DNA of 64,000 nucleotides from Verrucomicrobiota bacterium (GTDB taxonomy: Bacteria > Verrucomicrobiota > Verrucomicrobiia > Chthoniobacterales > Chthoniobacteraceae). Each line of letters opens with the position of its first letter. Within the stretch, counting starts at the first letter, position 1. This document shows, piece after piece, positions 53,479-62,044 of the stretch. The stretch lies in NCBI GenBank assembly GCA_009885995.1, contig VFJQ01000023.1, forward strand, positions 62,001 to 126,000, written 5' to 3'. A program made the translations under genes and the position numbers. The notes under the pieces were generated by a model, which saw only the letters and a program-made list of their open reading frames with translations, searched no databases and was not told the origin of the DNA.

Positions 53479-56400
53479 ATGCGCCGCCTTCTGATCGCCC
53501 TCTGTCTCGCCCTGCCTGCCGTCTCCTTCGCCCAGAAGAAGAACGACCAACTCCCGGAGCGCTCGGAGGCGGACATCCTGAAGACCGTCACCCTGCCCGA
53601 AGGCTACGAGGCGACCGTCTTCGGCAAGCCGCCGCAGGGTGGCTACCCGGTGCAGGTCAGCGCGGCCATCGATGGGACGATCTTCGTCGCCATCGACGAA
53701 AACGGCTCGCTCGGGCGCGATCGGAACACGGCGGAGCAGAAGCCCGGTAAGGTCGTCCGCATGCGCGACACCGACGGCGATGGGCACGCGGATGAGTTCA
53801 TCACCTTCTGCGACGTCGAGAGCCCGCGCGGCGTGATCTGGGACGGCGTGCCAGTAGTCCAAAGTCCAAAGTCCAAGACTGCCGAAGGCAGGTCGAGGGG
53901 GAAACATGGCGACAATCCAAAGTCCTCGCAGTCGAACGCGCCCACGCAGGGGAAGACTTTGGACTTCGGACCCTTGGACCTTGGACCCTACCGCCTCCCC
54001 GGCACGCTCTACGTCATGCACCCGCCGAACCTCACCGCTTACACCGACACCGACGGCGACGGGAAATCCGACAAGCAGGAGGACATCCTCACCGGGCTCG
54101 GCTTCGGGCTCGATTTCCGCGGCGCGGATCACACCACGAATGGCTGCCGGCTCGGCATCGATGGCTTCATCTACATCGCGGTCGGCGACTACGGCTTCAC
54201 GAAAGCGGTCGCCAAGGACGGCACCACGCTCACCAACCGCGGCGGCGGCATCGTGCGCATCCGGCCCGATGGCACCGGCTTCGAGATCGTCTCGCGCGGC
54301 CAGCGCAACATCTACGACGTGGCCGTCTCGCCCACGCTCGACCTCTTCACCCGCGACAACACCAACGACGGCGGCGGCTGGAACGTGCGCCTGAGCTTCG
54401 TCCCGCCCGGCGCGCACATGGGCTACCCGTATTTGTTCAAAAACTTCCCCGAAGACCGGCTCGACGCGCTGGCCGATCTCGGCGGCGGCAGCCCGTGCGG
54501 CGCGCTCTGGCTCGATGAACCGGGGCTGCCGAAGGGGCTCTTCACCGTCGAGTGGGGCGCGGGCGGCATCTTCTACCACGACGATCTCGTGCCCGACGGC
54601 GCCGGGTGGAAGCTGGCCGGTGTAGCGTCCGCTGTCCCAGCGGACAGTGCGCTGGGACAGCGGACGCTACAGCCCGACGGCAGGAAGACCCCGACGGTGA
54701 AGCCGAACCAATGGATCAAAATGGTCCGCCCGACCGACATGGACGTGGACGCCAGCGGCCGCCTCTACATCACGAGCTGGGAAGGCGCGACGTTCAACTA
54801 CAACGGGCCCTTCGCGGGGTATGTGCTGCGGGTGGTGAAGAAGGGGGCGGGGAAGGTGGCTGTGCTGGAGATTGCGAAGGCGAAGCCGGCGGAACTTGTG
54901 CAGCTCATCAATTCGCCAAGCGGCGTCGTTCGTCAGGCGACGCAGCGAGAATTGATTCGTCGCGGTGCGAACGAAGACGTGCTGATCGGCTTGATGAAGA
55001 TCGCGCACTCGAAAGCGCCGTTGGAAATTCGCGTGGCGGCCTTGTATTCGGCGCTGCAATCGATCCCCGCATCGAACAAGCCGCTCGAAATGTTTTTTCC
55101 GCAGATGCTCGGGCCGATCTTCGACGCGGGCGACGCGCGTGAGTTCGGGCTGCGGTTGGCGGGTGACTTTCCGAAGCGCCTCGAAGGATTTGGTTTCAGC
55201 CCCGAAATTCTCGCTGACGCGAGCCCCCGCGCCCGCGCCGCCGCGATCACCGCGCTGCGCCGGCTGCACAAGACCGACGCCGCGCCTTCCATCCTCCCGC
55301 TCGTCGCCGATCCCGACCCGGTCGTCGCGCACCTTGCCGTGCGGGCGCTCAGCGAGTTGAAGGCGGTGCAGCCTTGCCTCGCTGCGCTCGATTCCACCGA
55401 CGCCAAGGTGCAGCCCGGCGCCTTGCGCGCGCTCTACGGCATCTCCGATCCCGCCGTCGTGGACGGTCTCCTTTCCCGCCTTGGCGGCGCGAAAGGCGAG
55501 CTGCGCCGCGGCATCCTCAACGCGCTCTGCCGCCTCGCCAACCAGGACGCGCCTTACACCGACCCGAGCGTGTGGTGGGGCACGCGGCCCGATACGAGCG
55601 GCCCGGTTTACCAGCCCATCGCGTGGAGCGAGACCGACAAGATCACCGCCGCGCTCAAGACCGCGCTCGAGAAGTCCGACGCCGACGATGCGAAGTGGCT
55701 CGTGCAGCGCATGTATGCCACGAAGGTGAACTTCCCCGACCTCGTGGAACTCATGCTCGCCAAGGCCGGCAGCGACACGCCCGCCAAGCTCGAAGCCATC
55801 GAGGGCATGATCCGCGCCGACAATTCGCTCCCCGCCGAGGGCGTCGCCGCGCTGCAAAGCATCGCCACCGATGACCGGCAAGCCATCGAGCTGCGCGTGC
55901 GCGCGCTGCGGGTCTTCCAGCGCTGCGCGGAGAATGGCACCGTCTTCCCCGGCGCCGTCGCCGCCTTTGCCCCGCTCGCCGGACACGACATCGGCGACGC
56001 GAAGCTCACCGCCGCGTTCGAGGACTTCACCCGCGGCGCGCATAACGGCAAATGGGTCGGCGATTACGCGAAACATCTCACCGGCAAGGACGCCGCCACG
56101 CGCCAGCTCGCCGCGACCGTGCTCGTGAATCTGTCCACCAGCCGCGTCGGCAAGGAGCAGGATCGCGACGCCGCGAAGAAGGCCGTGGAGAAAGCCTTCG
56201 CGCAGCCCGAGCCCGCCGCCGCGCTGCTCGCCGCGATCGCCCGCACCGGCGCGAAGCCTTACGCCGAGCAGGTGAAGGCGAAGCTGAACGATCCCAACAA
56301 CGCCGTGGCCGAAGCCGCTCTCTTCGCCTTCCAAAAACTCGGCGGCGGCGACAAGCCGGCGAAGATGATCGGCGAGATGAAATACGAGGAGGTCCTCGCC

Positions 56401-56829
56401 GCCGTGCAGCGCGGTGGCGACGTGAAAGCGGGCAGCGAGATGTTCCTCAAAGCCGCCTGCATCGCCTGCCACACCATCAACGCCGACGAGCCGCCGAAAG
56501 GCCCGATCCTCAGCGCCGTCGCGAAGATCTACGACCGCGCCGCGCTGACCGAGAGCATCCTCAAGCCGAGCGCGAAGATCGCGCAGGGCTTTGAGAGCAC
56601 GTGGATCAAGACGAAGAAAGGTGAGCAGGTGGAAGGCTTCGTGACGCGCGAAGGCGGCGACAGCGTGGACATCCGCAACATCGCCGGCCAGACCGTGCTC
56701 GTGGAGAAAGCCGACATCGCCGAGCGAGGCCACCGCGACATCTCGATCATGCCCGAGGGCCTGCTCAACGCCTTCACGACCGCCGACATCGCGAACCTGC
56801 TCGCGTGGATGGAGTCGCTGAAGAAGTGA
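53479..56829 (+). CDS. PVC-type CxxCH heme-binding protein (membrane-bound dehydrogenase propeller + HEAT-like + cytochrome c) with two in-frame palindromic insertions
   Basis: Signal peptide; DTDGDGHADEF, TDTDGDGKSDKQEDILTGLGFGLDF; heme motif CIACH; C-terminal MPEGLLNAFTTADIANLLAWMESLKK. Confidence 0.88.
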   Translation: MRRLLIALCLALPAVSFAQKKNDQLPERSEADILKTVTLPEGYEATVFGKPPQGGYPVQVSAAIDGTIFVAIDENGSLGRDRNTAEQKPGKVVRMRDTDGDGHADEFITFCDVESPRGVIWDGVPVVQSPKSKTAEGRSRGKHGDNPKSSQSNAPTQGKTLDFGPLDLGPYRLPGTLYVMHPPNLTAYTDTDGDGKSDKQEDILTGLGFGLDFRGADHTTNGCRLGIDGFIYIAVGDYGFTKAVAKDGTTLTNRGGGIVRIRPDGTGFEIVSRGQRNIYDVAVSPTLDLFTRDNTNDGGGWNVRLSFVPPGAHMGYPYLFKNFPEDRLDALADLGGGSPCGALWLDEPGLPKGLFTVEWGAGGIFYHDDLVPDGAGWKLAGVASAVPADSALGQRTLQPDGRKTPTVKPNQWIKMVRPTDMDVDASGRLYITSWEGATFNYNGPFAGYVLRVVKKGAGKVAVLEIAKAKPAELVQLINSPSGVVRQATQRELIRRGANEDVLIGLMKIAHSKAPLEIRVAALYSALQSIPASNKPLEMFFPQMLGPIFDAGDAREFGLRLAGDFPKRLEGFGFSPEILADASPRARAAAITALRRLHKTDAAPSILPLVADPDPVVAHLAVRALSELKAVQPCLAALDSTDAKVQPGALRALYGISDPAVVDGLLSRLGGAKGELRRGILNALCRLANQDAPYTDPSVWWGTRPDTSGPVYQPIAWSETDKITAALKTALEKSDADDAKWLVQRMYATKVNFPDLVELMLAKAGSDTPAKLEAIEGMIRADNSLPAEGVAALQSIATDDRQAIELRVRALRVFQRCAENGTVFPGAVAAFAPLAGHDIGDAKLTAAFEDFTRGAHNGKWVGDYAKHLTGKDAATRQLAATVLVNLSTSRVGKEQDRDAAKKAVEKAFAQPEPAAALLAAIARTGAKPYAEQVKAKLNDPNNAVAEAALFAFQKLGGGDKPAKMIGEMKYEEVLAAVQRGGDVKAGSEMFLKAACIACHTINADEPPKGPILSAVAKIYDRAALTESILKPSAKIAQGFESTWIKTKKGEQVEGFVTREGGDSVDIRNIAGQTVLVEKADIAERGHRDISIMPEGLLNAFTTADIANLLAWMESLKK
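53857..53986. repeat. In-frame palindrome built from 7-mers (GTCCAAA family)
   Basis: GTCCAAAGTCCAAAGTCCAAGAC ... GACTTTGGACTTCGGACCCTTGGACCTTGGAC; encodes VQSPKSKTAEG...GKTLDFGPLDLGPY. Confidence 0.88.
54621..54671. repeat. In-frame perfect palindrome of exactly 51 bp, GTAGCG/CCGCTGTCCCAGCGG family
   Basis: TGTAGCGTCCGCTGTCCCAGCG-gacagtg-CGCTGGGACAGCGGACGCTACA, 22-bp perfect arms, 7-nt loop, 17 codons. Confidence 0.96.
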
Positions 56830-56830
56830 C

Positions 56831-56948
56831 GGTGGAACGCGCGCTCCGAGCGCGTTTTCTCCACACCGCGGGCGCAGCCCGCCACTTCTCCCAGTTTGCC
56901 GGCTTCGCCGGGCTGCAATGAAAACGCGCTCGGAGCGCGCGTTCCACC
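56831..56948. repeat. Palindromic repeat, TGGAACGCGCGCTCCGAGCGCG family
   Basis: GGTGGAACGCGCGCTCCGAGCGCGTTTT (56831-56858) perfectly complementary to AAAACGCGCTCGGAGCGCGCGTTCCACC (56921-56948). Confidence 0.97.
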
Positions 56949-56995
56949 ATCTCGACGGATTCCCGAGCGTCTCGTAGGTTCGATCCTTTCACCCC

Positions 56996-58192
56996 TTGCC
57001 CGAACCTCATCCAACCGCACCTCGCTGGAAACTCGCGACGCTCTTTTTCCTGAGCGGCGCGGCGCTGGGGATGTGGAATGTGAACTTCGGCAACGTGCTC
57101 CGCACGCATGGGCTCGAGCACATCATCGGCTACGCGTATGCGTGCAGCGGCGTGGCGGCGTTCATCTCGCCGCTGGCGATCGGCGCGCTGGCGGATCAAG
57201 CCGTGTCGCCGCTGCGCATCGTGCGCTGGCTGGCGGTGCTGACGGCGGGCGCGCTCACGCTGCTCTTCGTGGCGATCGAACGCGGCTGGGGCGTGATGCC
57301 GGTGCTCGCGCTCGCGCAGCTCCAGGCGATCTGCGCCGCGCCGATCTTCGGCCTCTGCACGAGCATCGTGATGTCCGAGCTGGACGACGCTGGCCGCGAG
57401 TTTGGCCCGGTGCGCTCGCTCGCGACGCTCGGCTGGATGGTCGCGGGCTGGATCGTGAGCTTCATCCTGAATGCGGATACTTCGACGCTGAGCGGCTACG
57501 CGGGCGCGGTGGCGTGGCTGGTGACCGCGGCATTCACCTTCGCGCTGCCCTCGCCGGCGCCGATCGCACGCGAGGGCCCGCGCGATGTCTTCGGGCTCTC
57601 GGCGCTGGCGCTGCTGCGCGATCACAATCACCGCGTCGTCTTCCTCGCCGCCGCGCTCTACAACATCCCGATGGCGGCGTTCTATCCGTTCACGCCGATC
57701 CATCTCACGCAGCTCGGCGTCGATCACGCCACGGCGGCGATGAGCATCGGACAGATCAGCGAGTTGATCTCGATGTTCCTCCTCGCCGGGCTCATCGCGC
57801 GGCTGCGGCTCAAGCGCGTCTTCCTCGTCGGCGTCGGATTCGGTGTGCTGCGTTTTGCGCTTTGCGGGCTCGATACGAAGGCGTGGCTGATCACCGGCAT
57901 CGCGCTGCACGGGTTTGCGTTCACGCTCTTCTTTATCACCGCGCAGATCTACCTCGAGCAGCGGGTCGATCCCGCGATGCGCGCCCGCGCGCAGGCGCTG
58001 CTGAGCGTGATGCTCTCCGGCATCGGCGCGCTGATCGGCTTCCTCGGCAATGGCTGGTGGCGGAACGCCTGCGCGACACCGCTCGGCACGGATTGGCCGC
58101 GGTTCTGGTTCGGCGTGAGCGGAGTTGCGGCGCTGGTCGGCGTGTGGTTTGCGTTCAGCTACCGTGGGCGGGCAAAAACGCAGTCATCCTGA
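56996..58192 (+). CDS. MFS transporter (nucleoside/sugar permease-like)
   Basis: 12-TM pattern; LFFLSGAALGMWNVNFGNVLRTHGLEHIIGYAYACSGVAAFISPLAIGALADQ; stop codon lies inside the following palindrome. Confidence 0.87.
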   Translation: MPEPHPTAPRWKLATLFFLSGAALGMWNVNFGNVLRTHGLEHIIGYAYACSGVAAFISPLAIGALADQAVSPLRIVRWLAVLTAGALTLLFVAIERGWGVMPVLALAQLQAICAAPIFGLCTSIVMSELDDAGREFGPVRSLATLGWMVAGWIVSFILNADTSTLSGYAGAVAWLVTAAFTFALPSPAPIAREGPRDVFGLSALALLRDHNHRVVFLAAALYNIPMAAFYPFTPIHLTQLGVDHATAAMSIGQISELISMFLLAGLIARLRLKRVFLVGVGFGVLRFALCGLDTKAWLITGIALHGFAFTLFFITAQIYLEQRVDPAMRARAQALLSVMLSGIGALIGFLGNGWWRNACATPLGTDWPRFWFGVSGVAALVGVWFAFSYRGRAKTQSS

Positions 58193-58348
58193 GCGGAGCG
58201 CCGCTTCGCGCAGCGAAAGGCGCGGAGTCGAAGGACCCCGTAATCCGTCGTGAGACTTTCGCTGCGGGAGTCTCAGGCAGTCTGCACGGGGTCCTTCGAC
58301 TGCGCACCGCGCCGCCTTCGCCCACCGCGGCGCTCCGCTCAGGATGAC
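58183..58348. repeat. Long palindromic repeat, GTCATCCTGAGCGGAGCG family
   Basis: GTCATCCTGAGCGGAGCG...GGAGTCGAAGGACCCC vs GGGGTCCTTCGACTG...CGCTCCGCTCAGGATGAC. Confidence 0.92.
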
Positions 58349-58401
58349 TCGCTATTTGGGCAGTCCCAAAACGCAGCGGCTCACGCTGTTCTCCCGCACA
58401 C

Positions 58402-59760
58402 ATGAAACGTCTCCTCCCGCTGCTCCTCGCACTCGTCGCCTCCTCCGCACTCGCCGCGGATCGCAAGCCGAACGTCCTCGTGATCCTCGCCGACGACCTC
58501 GGCTACGGCGAGCTAGGCTGCCAGGGCTTCACGAAGGAAATCCCGACGCCGAACGTGGACTCGATCGCGGCGCACGGCGTGCGCTTCACGAACGGCTACG
58601 TGAGCGGACCATATTGCTCGCCGACGCGCGCGGGACTGATGACCGGGCGCTATCAGACGCGCTTCGGGCATGAGTTTAATCCCGGCCCCGGACCAAGCGC
58701 GCCCGGCATCGGGCTCTCGCTCAAGGAGACGACGATCGGCGACCGGATGAAGGCCGCGGGTTACGCGACCGGCTGGTTCGGCAAATCGCATCTCGGCTAC
58801 GAGCCGGAGTATCACCCGCTCAAGCGCGGCTTCGATGCGTATTACGGCTTCCTCGGCGGGGCGCGCGATTACTTCGACACGCCGAAGCCCGTCAGTCCGA
58901 TGCTGCGCGGCACTGAGCCGGCGGGGAAATTTGAATACACCACCGAGGCGATCGGCGCGGAGGCAGTCGCGTTCATTGGGAAACAGCGCAGCGAGCCGTG
59001 GTTCACCTACCTCGCGTTCAATGCGGTCCATTCGCCGATGCAGGCGACGGAAAAATATCTCAGCCGCTTCCCGAACATCACCGACAAGAAACGCCAGACC
59101 TACGCGGCGATGCAGTCCGCACTCGACGACGCGGTCGGCACGGTGCTCGCGAAAATCCGCGAGCTGAAGCAGGAGGAGAACACACTCATCTTTTTCTTCA
59201 CCGACAACGGCGGTCCGACCTCGAACAACACTTCGACCAACGGCCCGCTGCGCGGCTTCAAGGCGCAGACGTGGGAAGGCGGCATCCGCGTGCCGTGGAT
59301 GGTGCAGTGGAAAGGCCGCATCCCCGCGGGCAAGACCGACGATCGCCCGGTGATCCAGCTCGACATTCTACCCACCGCGCTCGCTGCCGCGGGCGTGGAG
59401 GCGAAGCCGGAATGGAAGCTCGATGGCGTGAATCTGCTGCCGTTCATCCTCGGCGAGAAGACGGGCGCACCGCACGAGGCGTTGTATTGGCGCTTCGGGC
59501 AGCAGATCGCCGTGCGCATGGGCGACTGGAAACTCGTGAAAGCCACGGGCAATCCGACCATGGAAAGCGGTGGTGCGGCGAGCACCGAGGGTGCGGATCT
59601 TTACAACCTCGCGAAGGACATCGGCGAAAAGGAAAACCTCGCGAGCAAGGAACCTGAAAAGTTCAAGCAACTCGCCGCCGCGTGGGACAAATGGAACGCC
59701 GGGAATATCGAGCCAGCCTGGGCCGGCGCCAAACGCGCGAACGCGAAGCGGAAGAAGTAA
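58402..59760 (+). CDS. Secreted sulfatase
   Basis: KPNVLVILADDLGYGELGCQGFTKEIPTPNVDSIAAHG, CSPTRAGLMTGRYQTRFGHE. Confidence 0.93.
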   Translation: MKRLLPLLLALVASSALAADRKPNVLVILADDLGYGELGCQGFTKEIPTPNVDSIAAHGVRFTNGYVSGPYCSPTRAGLMTGRYQTRFGHEFNPGPGPSAPGIGLSLKETTIGDRMKAAGYATGWFGKSHLGYEPEYHPLKRGFDAYYGFLGGARDYFDTPKPVSPMLRGTEPAGKFEYTTEAIGAEAVAFIGKQRSEPWFTYLAFNAVHSPMQATEKYLSRFPNITDKKRQTYAAMQSALDDAVGTVLAKIRELKQEENTLIFFFTDNGGPTSNNTSTNGPLRGFKAQTWEGGIRVPWMVQWKGRIPAGKTDDRPVIQLDILPTALAAAGVEAKPEWKLDGVNLLPFILGEKTGAPHEALYWRFGQQIAVRMGDWKLVKATGNPTMESGGAASTEGADLYNLAKDIGEKENLASKEPEKFKQLAAAWDKWNAGNIEPAWAGAKRANAKRKK

Positions 59761-59812
59761 CTCCACCACTGCGCGGCTTGCCCACGCCGCAGACCTCGAT
59801 AAGAACCCGCCC

Positions 59813-61093
59813 GTGAATCCGCTCCTCCGCACTTCGCTCGCCCTCGTCTTCGCATCCACCACGCTCGCTGGCGACTGGCCGCAGTGGCGTGGCCCGGATC
59901 GCAGCGGCGTGGTGAAAGACCCCGCGCACAAACTCGAAACGCTGCCTGCCGAGCCGAAGACGCTGTGGTCGATCGAAGCGGGGCCGGGCCAGTCGTCGCC
60001 GCTCGTCGTGGGCGATCGTGTCGTCTTCATGGACGGCATCGACGCGCAGGAGACCGCGCATTGCCTCGACCTGAAAACGGGCAAGGAGCTGTGGCGCGTG
60101 GCGATCGGGCCGATGGTCGAATTCCAAAATGCCTACGGCGAAGGCCCTCGCTGCACGCCGCTCGTCGATGGCGACCGCGTGTATGCGCAGTCGTGCGGTG
60201 GCGAGTTTAAGTGCCTCGCGCTCAAGGACGGCAAGCAGCTCTGGGCCGTGAGCTTCGGCAAGGACTACGGCGCGACCTTCATCGGCAACAAGAGCGGCGA
60301 CCCCGCTGCAAAGGAAACCGCCTCGCGCCGCCACGGCAACAACGGCAGCGGTGCGATCGACGGCAACCGCGTCTTCGTGCCCGTCGGCAGCGTCGAGAAG
60401 GGCACGCTCATCGCCTTCGACAAAATGACCGGCAAACAGCTCTGGGCCGCGGGCAATGACAACACGGCTTACTCCAGCGTCGTCGTCGCCACGCTCGCCG
60501 GCACGCGGCAGGTGCTGCATCTCACCGGCGATGCGCTCATGGGCGTGGACGTTGCAACCGGCAAAATCCTCTGGCGCGAACCACTCAAGACCGGCGCGAA
60601 GCGACACGTCTTCACGCCGCTTATCGATGGCGACACCGTCACCGTCGCGTCGTCGAGCATCGGCACGATCCGCTTCCGCATCGTGAAGTCGGGTGGCGAA
60701 ATCAAAGCCGAGCGGGCGTGGGAAAATCTGCCGCTCAAGACGATCATCAGCACCGGCACGCAAGTCGGCGACACGCTCTTCACCGTCGGTCCGGGGAACC
60801 GCTGCGACCTCGTCGCCATCGATGCGAAGACGGGTGCCGAGAAGTGGAAGCAGAGCGGGCTGGGCGACTACGCGAGCATCACCGCCGTGAACGACAAACT
60901 GCTCGTGCTCGACTCGACCGGCGAGCTGCGGCTCGTCCGCGCCAGCGCCGACAAATACGAGGAACTCGGCCGCGCGCAGGTCGCCGCGAAGACGTGGGCC
61001 TCGCCTGCTTACACGGACGGCAAGCTGGTCGTGAAGGACGGCAGCAAGCTCGCACTGGTGCAGCTCGAAGCCGATGTCCGCGGGAAGGAATAG
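59813..61093 (+). CDS. PQQ-binding-like beta-propeller repeat protein
   Basis: GTG start inside longer ORF; GDWPQWRGPDRSGVVKD, HCLDLKTGKELWRVAIG, KCLALKDGKQLWAVSFG, GVDVATGKILWREPL. Confidence 0.9.
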   Translation: MNPLLRTSLALVFASTTLAGDWPQWRGPDRSGVVKDPAHKLETLPAEPKTLWSIEAGPGQSSPLVVGDRVVFMDGIDAQETAHCLDLKTGKELWRVAIGPMVEFQNAYGEGPRCTPLVDGDRVYAQSCGGEFKCLALKDGKQLWAVSFGKDYGATFIGNKSGDPAAKETASRRHGNNGSGAIDGNRVFVPVGSVEKGTLIAFDKMTGKQLWAAGNDNTAYSSVVVATLAGTRQVLHLTGDALMGVDVATGKILWREPLKTGAKRHVFTPLIDGDTVTVASSSIGTIRFRIVKSGGEIKAERAWENLPLKTIISTGTQVGDTLFTVGPGNRCDLVAIDAKTGAEKWKQSGLGDYASITAVNDKLLVLDSTGELRLVRASADKYEELGRAQVAAKTWASPAYTDGKLVVKDGSKLALVQLEADVRGKE

Positions 61094-61994
61094 CCGCCGC
61101 GCCTTCCTCGCGACGTGCGCCGGCGCCGCGCTCGCTCGCGCCGCCGAGCCGCTGCGGATCATCGATACGCACACGCACTTCTACGACCCGTCGCGCCCGC
61201 AAGGCGTGCCGTGGCCGGGGAAGGGCACGCCGCTCTACCGCACGGTGCTGCCCGTGGACTACATGGCACTCGCGAAGCCACACGGCATCGCCGGCACCGT
61301 CGTCGTCGAGGCGAGCCTGTGGGTGGAAGACAACCAATGGCTGCTCGACCTCGCCACGCGCGAGCCGTTCATCGTCGGCATCGTCGGCAATCTCGATCCG
61401 CTCGCCGCGCAGTTCGCCGCGAACCTCGCGCGCTTCGCAAAGAACCCGCTCTTCCGCGGCATCCGCGTCTCCGGAAGCAAGCTGATCGAACACGGCACCA
61501 CGCCCGCCTTTCTCGACGCGATGCGCCGCCTCGCCGACGCCGGCCTCTCGCTCGATCTCAACGGTGGCGCATACCTCCCATTCGTCCCACCGCTCACAAA
61601 AGCCGTGAGCAATCTGCGCATCATGATCGACCACGTCGGCGGCGCGGGCGACGCCGCTTCGCTGAAGCCCGAGTGGCGCGACGGCATCCGCGCCGCGGGC
61701 GAAAGCGCGAACGTCTTCTGCAAGGTAAGCGCCTTGGCCGAGCAGACCCGCACCGCGTCCGGCCAGGCGCCGACGGACCCCGCCTACTACCGGCCGATCC
61801 TCGACGCCGTGTGGGAAGCCTTCGGCGCCGATCGTGTCGTCTATGGCAGCAACTGGCCGGTTTCGGAGAAAGGCACCAGCTTCGCCAACTGCCTGCGCAT
61901 CGTGCGCGAGTATTTCGCCACGAAGGGACCCGAGGCGGAGGCGAAGTATTTCGTGAAGAACTCGCGCGCGGTCTATCGCTGGCTCGACCGCTAA
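61074..61994 (+). CDS. Tat-exported amidohydrolase-family TIM-barrel protein
   Basis: NSRRAFLATCAGAALARA (Tat-like RR signal), LRIIDTHTHFYDPSRPQGVPWP, MIDHVGGAG, DRVVYGSNWPVSEKG. Confidence 0.9.
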   Translation: MSAGRNSRRAFLATCAGAALARAAEPLRIIDTHTHFYDPSRPQGVPWPGKGTPLYRTVLPVDYMALAKPHGIAGTVVVEASLWVEDNQWLLDLATREPFIVGIVGNLDPLAAQFAANLARFAKNPLFRGIRVSGSKLIEHGTTPAFLDAMRRLADAGLSLDLNGGAYLPFVPPLTKAVSNLRIMIDHVGGAGDAASLKPEWRDGIRAAGESANVFCKVSALAEQTRTASGQAPTDPAYYRPILDAVWEAFGADRVVYGSNWPVSEKGTSFANCLRIVREYFATKGPEAEAKYFVKNSRAVYRWLDR

Positions 61995-62044
61995 TCGGCG
62001 CGCAACTCCGCGCTCCCGGCGCGGTTCCAGTCAGCACCGTTGCC

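Noticed and set aside
54667-56733. 688-aa minus-strand ORF inside the cytochrome gene
   Set aside because: Antisense low-complexity frame; the + strand has a signal peptide and CxxCH motif.
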